Source: Acidobacteriota bacterium (GTDB taxonomy: Bacteria > Acidobacteriota > Blastocatellia > Pyrinomonadales > Pyrinomonadaceae). From it: a stretch of DNA of 13,301 nt. The position numbers were made by a program, and so were the translations under genes. Location: assembly GCA_963169175.1 (NCBI GenBank), contig CAUJFK010000314.1:1-13301 (forward strand), in the 5' to 3' direction. How positions within the stretch are numbered: the first letter of the stretch is position 1; the number at the start of each line of letters is the position of its first letter. The notes beneath the pieces are model-generated. The model was not told the DNA's origin. It saw nothing but the letters and a program-made list of their open reading frames with translations, and ran no database searches. Shown here in pieces: positions 1 through 5,718 of this stretch.

Positions 1-277
1 GTTCGAAGCCGGTCAGATCGTGGATCTCATCATAGAGCCGTTCCCAGCTTGATGCTCCGGCATAAGATTCATCGCCGCGCATTATCCCGGCCCATTGCTC
101 GCTGCTCATCGCGGACGTGCCGCTATCGGTGAGGAGATCGATTATCACATGGCGGGAATGAAGCAGGAATGGATTGTAATGAGCTTCACTAATATATCCC
201 GCACGTTCTTCTTCAGTGCTCATAAAGATCGGCTCAACTGATTTGATCTTAAAGGGTTCGATTATGGTCTTTGGCAT
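1..277 (-). CDS. tnaA: Tryptophanase-like beta-eliminating lyase, N-terminal 92 residues (cut by window edge)
   Basis: This is the 5' part of a PLP-dependent beta-eliminating lyase (tryptophanase / tyrosine phenol-lyase family, Pfam Beta_elim_lyase). Such enzymes split L-tryptophan to indole, pyruvate and ammonia, or L-tyrosine to phenol, pyruvate and ammonia, in the cytoplasm. The translation opens with MPKTIIEPFKIKSVEP. It carries the family block IDLLTDSGTSAMS (residues 46-58) and GDESYAG (68-74), which contains the Tyr equivalent to TPL Tyr71. The residues that separate the two activities (Thr124 and Arg381 of TPL) lie outside the window. The motif NPFLL at 35-39 matches tryptophanases, whereas TPLs have NTFLL, so tryptophanase is the better guess. 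The ATG at 275-277 has no clear Shine-Dalgarno. The gene is divergent from tpl across 133 bp and is a paralogue of it. Family assignment is firm; the substrate is inferred. Confidence 0.75.
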   Translation of the reverse strand, partial: MPKTIIEPFKIKSVEPIFMSTEEERAGYISEAHYNPFLLHSRHVIIDLLTDSGTSAMSSEQWAGIMRGDESYAGASSWERLYDEIHDLTGFE

Positions 278-410
278 ATAAGGTATATTTATCCTAGAAT
301 AATCCTCGGCAAGCTGTGACACAAGTCACGGATGGCACTTTGCCGGTGCCGCTATATATCTCCGGATATCAACCGATAATGCCCGCCGGGTTTGCGGGTG
401 CAACATACAA
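278..410. promoter_or_regulatory. Shared divergent control region of the two lyase genes
   Basis: This 133-bp gap must hold the promoters of both lyase genes. It contains the CRP-like palindrome listed separately. A possible -10 for tpl is GATAAT at 375-380, without a recognisable -35 in front, which would suit an activator-dependent promoter. On the minus strand, AT-rich sequence at 284-300 lies where a -10 for the other gene would be expected. Two small inverted repeats are also present: GGCAC (334-338) with GTGCC (346-350), and CCCGC with GCGGG just before the tpl start. Neither gene has a Shine-Dalgarno near its ATG. No TyrR-type box (TGTAAA-N6-TTTACA) was seen. Confidence 0.5.
315..330. 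promoter_or_regulatory. CRP/FNR-family operator-like palindrome
   Basis: The sequence TGTGA-CACAAG-TCACG differs at one base from the textbook CRP consensus half-sites TGTGA-N6-TCACA. The perfect inner arms are GTGAC (316-320) and GTCAC (325-329). The centre (322.5) is about 88 bp before the tpl start and 45 bp before the other lyase start. If GATAAT at 375-380 is the tpl -10, the site would sit near -61 to -65, a usual class I activator position. Enterobacterial tnaA and tpl are both known CRP targets. Whether this organism uses a CRP homologue here is inference. Confidence 0.5.
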
Positions 411-1796
411 ATGACGATAGAAAATACACGTTCATGGGCCGAACCATTCAAGATAAAAATGGTCGAGCTGCTAAAAATGACAACGCCTAAGCAGCGCGCA
501 AAGGCGATAAAGGAAGCGGGCTATAACACCTTTTTGCTTAAGTCTGAGGACGTTTATATCGACCTGTTGACCGACAGCGGCACCTCGGCGATGAGCGACG
601 CACAGTGGTCGGGGTTGATGCTCGGCGACGAGGCATATGCGGGCAGCAAAAACTTTTATCACCTCGAGGCCGCCGCGAAAAAGTATTACGGCTATAAATA
701 CATCATCCCAACACATCAGGGCCGCGGCGCCGAAAATCTTTTGTCGCAGGTGATGATAAAGAAGGGTGACATCATCCCGGGAAATATGTATTTCACGACG
801 ACGCGGCTTCATCAGGAACTTGCCGGCGGACGATTTGTTGACGTGATCATTGACGAAGCTCACGATCCGGAAAGCCTGCATCCGTTCAAGGGCGACATCG
901 ACATTGACAAGCTAACAGCTTTGGTCAAAAAGCACGGAGCCGGCCGAATTCCCTACATCTGCGTCGCCACCACGGTGAATATGGCCGGCGGCCAGCCGGT
1001 TAGTATGGGAAATCTAAAGGCGTTGCGCGAGTTTACGGCAAAATACGGCATCAAGATCATGCTCGATATGACGCGCATCGCCGAGAACGCATGGTTTATA
1101 CAGCAGCGTGAAAAAGGCTATTCTCGGCGCAGCGTCGCAAGCCTGGTGAAAGAGATCTGCAGTTACACTGACGGCGCTACGTTTAGCGGCAAAAAGGATG
1201 CGTTGGTGAATATTGGCGGTTTCCTGGCGTTGAATGATAAGGAGAAATTTGAGGAAGCCAGCAATCTTGTGGTTGTTTACGAAGGGTTGCACACATACGG
1301 CGGTTTGGCCGGACGCGATATGGAAGCGCTGGCAATCGGTATCGTCGAATCGGTCCAGGACGACCACTTGGACGCGAGGATCGGGCAGGTCCTTTATCTC
1401 GGCAATCAGCTTATCGAACGCGGTATTCCGATCGTAAGGCCGGTCGGCGGGCATGGCATTTTTGTTGATGCAAAGAAATTCCTGCCGCATCTCAAACAGA
1501 CAGAATTTCCGGCACAGGTGCTTGCCGCTGAACTATATGAGGACGCCGGAATCCGTGCGATGGAACGCGGCATCGTCTCGGCCGGACGCAATTCGAAAAC
1601 CAGCGACCACTATTATCCAAAGCTCGAACTTGTAAGGCTGACAATTCCCCGCCGCGTTTATACCCAGGCACACATGGACGTCATCGCCGAATCCGTCGAA
1701 CGCGTTTATAAACGCCGAGAGAAAATCCGCGGCCTCGAAATGATCTACGAACCCAAATATCTGCGGTTCTTTCAGGCGAGGTTCAGGAAAAAGTAG
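411..1796 (+). CDS. tpl: Tyrosine phenol-lyase
   Basis: This is a cytoplasmic PLP enzyme that cleaves L-tyrosine to phenol, pyruvate and ammonia. The 461 residues align along the whole length with Citrobacter TPL (456 residues) at a constant offset of +5. Visible equivalents are Tyr76 (Tyr71, proton relay), Thr129 (Thr124, phenol contact) in NMYFTTTR, Asp219 (Asp214, pyridine nitrogen) and Arg222 (Arg217). The PLP lysine is Lys262 in SGKKD, Arg386 corresponds to Arg381 in AMERGIVSAGRN, and Phe453 to Phe448. Arg386 is decisive: tryptophanases have Ile there (EIG). The start is the only in-frame ATG before the conserved AEPFKIKMVE block; it has no Shine-Dalgarno. The gene is divergent from a paralogous lyase and is followed by a strong terminator. 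A CRP-like site lies upstream. Substrate specificity is predicted from residues, not measured. Confidence 0.93.
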   Translation: MTIENTRSWAEPFKIKMVELLKMTTPKQRAKAIKEAGYNTFLLKSEDVYIDLLTDSGTSAMSDAQWSGLMLGDEAYAGSKNFYHLEAAAKKYYGYKYIIPTHQGRGAENLLSQVMIKKGDIIPGNMYFTTTRLHQELAGGRFVDVIIDEAHDPESLHPFKGDIDIDKLTALVKKHGAGRIPYICVATTVNMAGGQPVSMGNLKALREFTAKYGIKIMLDMTRIAENAWFIQQREKGYSRRSVASLVKEICSYTDGATFSGKKDALVNIGGFLALNDKEKFEEASNLVVVYEGLHTYGGLAGRDMEALAIGIVESVQDDHLDARIGQVLYLGNQLIERGIPIVRPVGGHGIFVDAKKFLPHLKQTEFPAQVLAAELYEDAGIRAMERGIVSAGRNSKTSDHYYPKLELVRLTIPRRVYTQAHMDVIAESVERVYKRREKIRGLEMIYEPKYLRFFQARFRKK

Positions 1797-1844
1797 CTCG
1801 TTCGTTGGGGCAGTCCTTTTAGACAACAATAAGAGCGAAAAGCC

Positions 1845-1889
1845 AACGAGAGTGTTGAAGTTCATACTTCAGCACTCTCGTTCGCTTTT
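1845..1889. terminator. Bidirectional intrinsic terminator between tpl and the dipeptidase gene
   Basis: A 16-bp stem (1845-1860 with 1867-1882) has arms AACGAGAGTGTTGAAG and CTTCAGCACTCTCGTT. They pair fully apart from one G-U wobble, around the 6-base loop TTCATA. On the plus strand a T4 run follows at 1886-1889, ending tpl transcripts. On the minus strand the mirror position (1838-1841) reads as T4, so it can also stop transcripts of the convergent dipeptidase gene, which ends at 1950. It is the strongest hairpin I found in the window. Confidence 0.88.
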
Positions 1890-1949
1890 GGATCTTAACC
1901 GTACGGCGGACGCTGAAAGATCAGAAACAGTCGCGCGATTTGCCGTCTG

Positions 1950-3260
1950 TTATTTCTCGGCCTGAATCTTCTTTGCGACCTTCTGGACCTCATCCAGAAC
2001 ACGAAGGAGGTTACCGCTCCAGAGTTTTGAGATCTGTTTTTCGGTGTAGCCGCGGCGGACTAGTTCGAGTGTTACATTAAATGTTTCGGCCGCGCTGTCC
2101 CAGCCCTGGACGCCGCCGCCGCCATCGAAGTCAGACGAGATGCCGACGTGGTCTATCCCCATCTTTTTCACCAGATAGTCGATGTGATCTACAAAATCCT
2201 TGACATCAACATCAGGTACATCTTTAAGCTTTTCTTGAAGAACCGAGGCATTCCGGGTGCGAAAATCCGTGAACTTCTTCATATAGGCCGTGCGCTCGGC
2301 TTCCGGAAGGCGAAAGGCTTCGCCGCGAGGAAGTATCGTAAAGCCTTCCTTTGCGGCTATTTCACGTGTTATTTCAGTCGATTTGGCTGAACGGGCCTCG
2401 TTCTTCTTTCCATTCACATATGCACGGAATGCAACGGCCTGGACGACACCGCCGTTCTGCTTGATGAGTTCAAGTACTTCATCATCTATGTTGCGGCTGT
2501 GATCGGAGATCGCCCGTGCACCCGAATGAGACGCGATCACAGGAGCACGGCTAAGCTTGATCGCCTGGATATTCGATTCCTTTGACGGATGCGAAAGATC
2601 GATCATGATGCCCCATTTATTAAGCTCTACGATCGCCTTTTTGCCAAGGTCGCTAAGGCCGTTGTGCAGCCATTTGCCGTCTGCTTCGCCGGTGTTGGAA
2701 TCGGCAAGCTGGCTATGGCCATTATGTGCAAGCGACATATATCGCGCACCGCGGTCTGCAAATTCTTTTATTCGGCCGAGGTCGGTGCCGATCGGGTAGC
2801 CGTTCTCAACGCCGATCATGGCAACAAGTTTGCCTTCCTTCACCAGGCGGCGAACGTCATTGGATGTCAGGGCAAGGCCGATGTCGTTCGGCGCAATCTT
2901 TTCGGTCAGGCGGTGAATCGCATCAAACTTGTCAATTGCATTTTTATAAGCCGCGGCATAACCCGCATCGGTCAGCGGACCCTGGCCCGTGTAAACGATC
3001 ATCCACGAAACATCCAAACCGCCCTTACGCATTTTTGGAATATTTACCTGGTTCGGCAGGTCCTGGCTGTAATTTACCGCGTCGGTGAAGTTCGTCGTAC
3101 TGATATCGTTGTGCGTGTCCAGCGTGATCACTTTCTCATGGATCTTTCGTGCTTTTGCGATCAATGCGGCGTCATCTGAAGTTGTTTGTGCACTCAGGGC
3201 AACAGGGCAAACGCTAAGAAGCAGCGCAAAGAAAATTAAGGCAGTAGTTGTACTTTTCAT
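1950..3260 (-). CDS. Secreted membrane-dipeptidase family protein (peptidase M19)
   Basis: This is a zinc-dependent dipeptidase of the renal dipeptidase family (M19), which hydrolyses dipeptides including ones with a D-residue. From the ATG at 3258-3260 it has 436 residues. An in-frame start exists 30 bases upstream, but GGAG four bases before this ATG and the signal peptide beginning here favour the shorter form. Residues 1-24 form a signal peptide (cut near ALSA-QTT), so export is expected. Metal ligands are visible in family order: His50 and Asp52 in DTHND, Glu152 in GVENGYP, His224 in DLSHPS, His245 in ASHSGARA, and the acidic site SSDFDG (375-380). Residues about 285-355 form a charged insertion between the barrel elements AFRAY and YLVKKMGIDHVG, which makes the protein longer than the usual 330-400. 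The natural substrate is unknown. Confidence 0.9.
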   Translation of the reverse strand: MKSTTTALIFFALLLSVCPVALSAQTTSDDAALIAKARKIHEKVITLDTHNDISTTNFTDAVNYSQDLPNQVNIPKMRKGGLDVSWMIVYTGQGPLTDAGYAAAYKNAIDKFDAIHRLTEKIAPNDIGLALTSNDVRRLVKEGKLVAMIGVENGYPIGTDLGRIKEFADRGARYMSLAHNGHSQLADSNTGEADGKWLHNGLSDLGKKAIVELNKWGIMIDLSHPSKESNIQAIKLSRAPVIASHSGARAISDHSRNIDDEVLELIKQNGGVVQAVAFRAYVNGKKNEARSAKSTEITREIAAKEGFTILPRGEAFRLPEAERTAYMKKFTDFRTRNASVLQEKLKDVPDVDVKDFVDHIDYLVKKMGIDHVGISSDFDGGGGVQGWDSAAETFNVTLELVRRGYTEKQISKLWSGNLLRVLDEVQKVAKKIQAEK

Positions 3261-3325
3261 AATTCTCCGGAAAGGTGGATTTTGGGCCAAGAATGTTAGA
3301 TTTACGCCACTTGCCGATTTTTACC

Positions 3326-4873
3326 TTAAGCTTGCTCGGCAGTCATAGGCAAAAGGCCAGAATTTGCCACACCGGCCTCACTCTTGTCACAGAATATTTC
3401 GGTCACTTTTCTAAAATGGTAACCCATAGCCGCGAGAGCAATTCCATTTCCCCAACTGCGCGGACAATGAACGGTAATGCAGAATAAATACTTCCAGAAC
3501 TGAAAACGTTCGCGATCCCGCACTCCAAGTTCAAAGACTAATTTGCTGAAAGATCTGAAGACGCCAATGAGATCAACGCGTTCTAATTTGATTCTTATTG
3601 TACCGCTTTTGACCCGTGATAAACAATTCAAAGACCGCTGATAGAATTCCTTTGGACTGTAGATCTTTCGCAACAGGGCTTTATAGCCTTCAACCAGCGT
3701 TTCCCGATCCATCTTCGGAACGAAATTCAATGAACAGTCGGTATTATTTCCGCTGCTTTTATGCAAAAGCCTGCCTTCGCGCTCCAAACGCTTCCACAAT
3801 TGCGTGTCTGGCAGCGCGGTCAATAGGCCCACCATCGCCAGTGGGATCGCACTGGCGCGAATAAAATTGATCTGCCGCTCGAATATATCTTCTGGGTCAT
3901 TATCGAATCCTACGATGAAACCGGCCATCACCTCGATCCCGTAGCTTTGAATTTTTTTGACGGATTCAAGCAGATCGCGTTTTCTGTTTTGCCCTTTATT
4001 GGCTTCTACAAGACTCTCCACGATGGGCGTTTCAATTCCCAAAAAAACGCGGTGAAATCTGGCGGCTTCCATCAATTCAAGCAAAGCGTCGTCTTCGGCG
4101 AGGTTAACACTTGCTTCTGTCAAAAAGGCGAAAGGAAAATTACGACTCTCAGACCACCTGATCAGTTCTGGCAGGAACTTTCTTACCTCACGTTTGTTGC
4201 CAATAAAATTATCATCAACAATAAAGACGGTCCCGCGCCAACCGGCTACCCACAGAGCTTCCAATTCAGCTAACATTTGTTCACTTGATTTGGTCCGGGG
4301 AACGCGCCCATAGATCTCGATGATATCGCAAAACTCGCACGAAAATGGACAGCCTCGCGAAAACTGCACATTCATCGAAGAGTATCGGCTTATATCTATT
4401 AGATTGAGATCCGGTGGCGGTGTGAGCAAGATCGATGGCCGCTCGGATGCTTGATAGATGCGCTTCGGCGAGCCATTGGCCAAGTCGGCAATAAACTCGG
4501 GCAAGGTCGTTTCGGCTTCACCGATAAAAATGAAATCGGCATTCGGGACAAGATTGGCGCTCGTCGAAACGTACGGACCGCCAACTGCAACAGGCTTGCC
4601 AAGCTCGTTGCATAATTGTACGACTTCATCGAGAGATTCTTTCTGGACGATCATTGCGCTAAGAAATACCATGTCAGCCCATTCAATATCACTTTTGGAC
4701 AATGGTTCGACATTCATATCAACCAAACGTCGCTCCCAATTCTCGGGCAACATTGCGGACACGGTTAAAAGTCCAAGAGGCGGAAATGCAGCTTTCTTAC
4801 CGACAAATGACAACGCATGACGAAAACTCCAATAGGTTTCGGGGAAGATCGGGTAAACAAGCAAAATTTTCAT
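3326..4873 (-). CDS. B12-binding radical SAM protein, HpnP-like, with DUF4070 C-terminus
   Basis: This 515-residue enzyme has three parts. An N-terminal cobalamin-binding domain (about 1-150) begins MKILLVYPIFPETYW and includes FPPLGLLTVSAMLP and VGGPYVS. A radical SAM core (about 165-390) carries the iron-sulphur motif RGCPFSCEFCDI, with Cys175, Cys179 and Cys182. A C-terminal DUF4070-type region follows, including LPDTQLWKRLEREGRL and NFVPKM. Class B radical SAM enzymes of this architecture are mostly methyltransferases. The closest named relative I recognise is HpnP (hopanoid C-2 methylase), but no other hopanoid gene is in view, so I give no symbol. The upstream GAGAA is a weak ribosome site. 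The gene stands alone: 65 bp separate its stop from the dipeptidase start. Its base composition looks lower in GC than its neighbours. It is a cytoplasmic or membrane-associated enzyme; the substrate is unknown. Confidence 0.85.
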   Translation of the reverse strand: MKILLVYPIFPETYWSFRHALSFVGKKAAFPPLGLLTVSAMLPENWERRLVDMNVEPLSKSDIEWADMVFLSAMIVQKESLDEVVQLCNELGKPVAVGGPYVSTSANLVPNADFIFIGEAETTLPEFIADLANGSPKRIYQASERPSILLTPPPDLNLIDISRYSSMNVQFSRGCPFSCEFCDIIEIYGRVPRTKSSEQMLAELEALWVAGWRGTVFIVDDNFIGNKREVRKFLPELIRWSESRNFPFAFLTEASVNLAEDDALLELMEAARFHRVFLGIETPIVESLVEANKGQNRKRDLLESVKKIQSYGIEVMAGFIVGFDNDPEDIFERQINFIRASAIPLAMVGLLTALPDTQLWKRLEREGRLLHKSSGNNTDCSLNFVPKMDRETLVEGYKALLRKIYSPKEFYQRSLNCLSRVKSGTIRIKLERVDLIGVFRSFSKLVFELGVRDRERFQFWKYLFCITVHCPRSWGNGIALAAMGYHFRKVTEIFCDKSEAGVANSGLLPMTAEQA

Positions 4874-4909
4874 GATCTGTTCTCGTTTGAAAAGTTAAAG
4901 GATGAACCT

Positions 4910-5095
4910 ATGGACAGAAGATGCTATCTCCTTACAGTTGACTTCGACACAATGACTCTCAGTATAAAGGCGGTACGTCGGAGCAACTCTCGAAGCCTGC
5001 GCGTTGGCAAGTATTTTCCACGGCTCACTTTCACATTAACAGTCAATAGCGGAAGTACGGGTAAAAGTTATGTAATAGATGATCGGACGTACTGA
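4910..5095 (+). CDS. Doubtful small ORF, 61 codons
   Basis: An ATG at 4910 is preceded by AAGGA with about eight bases between, which is a plausible ribosome site. The frame runs 61 codons and starts MDRRCYLLTVDFD. The product would be basic, with no signal peptide or membrane segment and no family that I recognise. It lies in the gap upstream of the radical SAM gene, on the opposite strand. A chance ORF of this size is common, and nothing in its composition argues strongly for coding. Listed so that it can be tested against relatives. Confidence 0.18.
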   Translation: MDRRCYLLTVDFDTMTLSIKAVRRSNSRSLRVGKYFPRLTFTLTVNSGSTGKSYVIDDRTY

Positions 5096-5202
5096 AAATG
5101 AGCTCATTCATCGGCAATGCAGTTTGAACTACCCCTCGATGACAGGCGAGTCGCAGCAAAGGATTTGCTAACTCTGATGTTAGTGCGGTGCCCGCGTACG
5201 GG

Positions 5203-5231
5203 TTGAAAAAAGTTTGGATTTAGAAGATATT
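5203..5231 (+). promoter_or_regulatory. Candidate promoter of the small secreted protein gene
   Basis: TTGAAA (5203-5208) and GATATT (5226-5231) are spaced by exactly 17 bases, matching the sigma-70 layout with four of six consensus bases in each box. Transcription would start near 5238, which is the ATG itself, predicting a leaderless message. That agrees with the lack of a well-placed Shine-Dalgarno. This is pattern-based inference only. Confidence 0.35.
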
Positions 5232-5237
5232 GTCGGT

Positions 5238-5717
5238 ATGAGGTTCATATTTATTCTGCTCGCGGCCGCTTTTGCGTTGCCTGCGCTTGGCCAGGAAGCT
5301 AAAGCTCCGGCGAGCGAAAATCGGCCAACCGCCAATTGGTCAAAGCTTGGTCCGACCATCGAGGGGCCGCGCGGCTTTACGCTGAGCAGCTTAGGGATAA
5401 GGCTTAACCGGAATGCGCAGTATGAAATGTGGGTCAGGATCGTACCCAACGACGTCGGCTTATTTGTTCGCCGGTATGACCTTCCGAGGGGAACCCAATA
5501 TGTGCAGCAGTATGCAACGGTGGATTGTGAAAAGAAAGTTTTGCTTTTGGAAAGAACGATCGCCTTTGACCATTCGCACAAGTCACTCGAAGGGCGGCTG
5601 ACCGGGATAACGCCATCTTCGCGGAAGGACGCCGTAAAGCCCGGCTCGATCGGCGAGGCCTTGTTCAAATATGTGTGTAGCGACCCGAACTCTTTGCCAA
5701 AGGATGATAACGAATAG
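5238..5717 (+). CDS. Small secreted protein, possibly of the surface-adhesin protein E type
   Basis: This is a 159-residue exported protein. Residues 1-18 are a typical signal peptide (MRFIFILLAAAFALPALG, cut before QEA). The ATG at 5238 is chosen because the signal peptide begins there; a TTG at 5214 in the same frame would add eight odd residues. The mature part has a short Ala/Pro-rich linker and then one compact domain with two cysteines (Cys97 in ATVDCEKK and Cys147 in KYVCSD) that could form a disulphide. The pattern of a W near the start, MWVRIV, a VDC block, and PGSIGEALFKYVC at the end resembles the surface-adhesin protein E domain of many Gram-negative secreted proteins. That match is from memory of the pattern and is tentative. 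Its stop is one base from the convergent lptFG stop. Confidence 0.75.
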   Translation: MRFIFILLAAAFALPALGQEAKAPASENRPTANWSKLGPTIEGPRGFTLSSLGIRLNRNAQYEMWVRIVPNDVGLFVRRYDLPRGTQYVQQYATVDCEKKVLLLERTIAFDHSHKSLEGRLTGITPSSRKDAVKPGSIGEALFKYVCSDPNSLPKDDNE

Positions 5718-5718
5718 A

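Larger units (their letters stand above)
4874..5237. other. Gene-poor intergenic region (364 bp) between divergent genes
   Basis: This stretch must hold the promoter of the radical SAM gene (minus) and that of the small secreted protein (plus). On the minus strand, TATACT (read from 4966 to 4961) resembles a -10, but I see no -35 at proper spacing. Small hairpins are CTCG-ATGACAGG-CGAG near 5135-5150 and CTAAC-N6-GTTAG near 5168-5183, neither followed by a T run. A doubtful 61-codon reading frame (4910-5095) is listed separately. I found no tRNA or known riboswitch pattern here. Confidence 0.5.

Noticed and set aside
1014..1490. 158-codon open frame on the minus strand
   Set aside because: Fully antisense to tpl, which is conserved end to end; no coding signature of its own.
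2589..3179. 196-codon open frame on the plus strand
   Set aside because: It lies wholly inside the M19 dipeptidase gene on the opposite strand, whose metal-binding motifs are clear; the antisense translation has no recognisable domain.
4938..4968. TTGACT and TATAAA on the plus strand, a promoter-like pair
   Set aside because: The spacer is 19 bases and it lies about 270 bp before the next plus-strand gene, which has a closer, better-spaced candidate.
5168..5183. CTAAC-N6-GTTAG hairpin before the small secreted protein gene
   Set aside because: Only five base pairs and no T run; it does not qualify as a terminator or attenuator.
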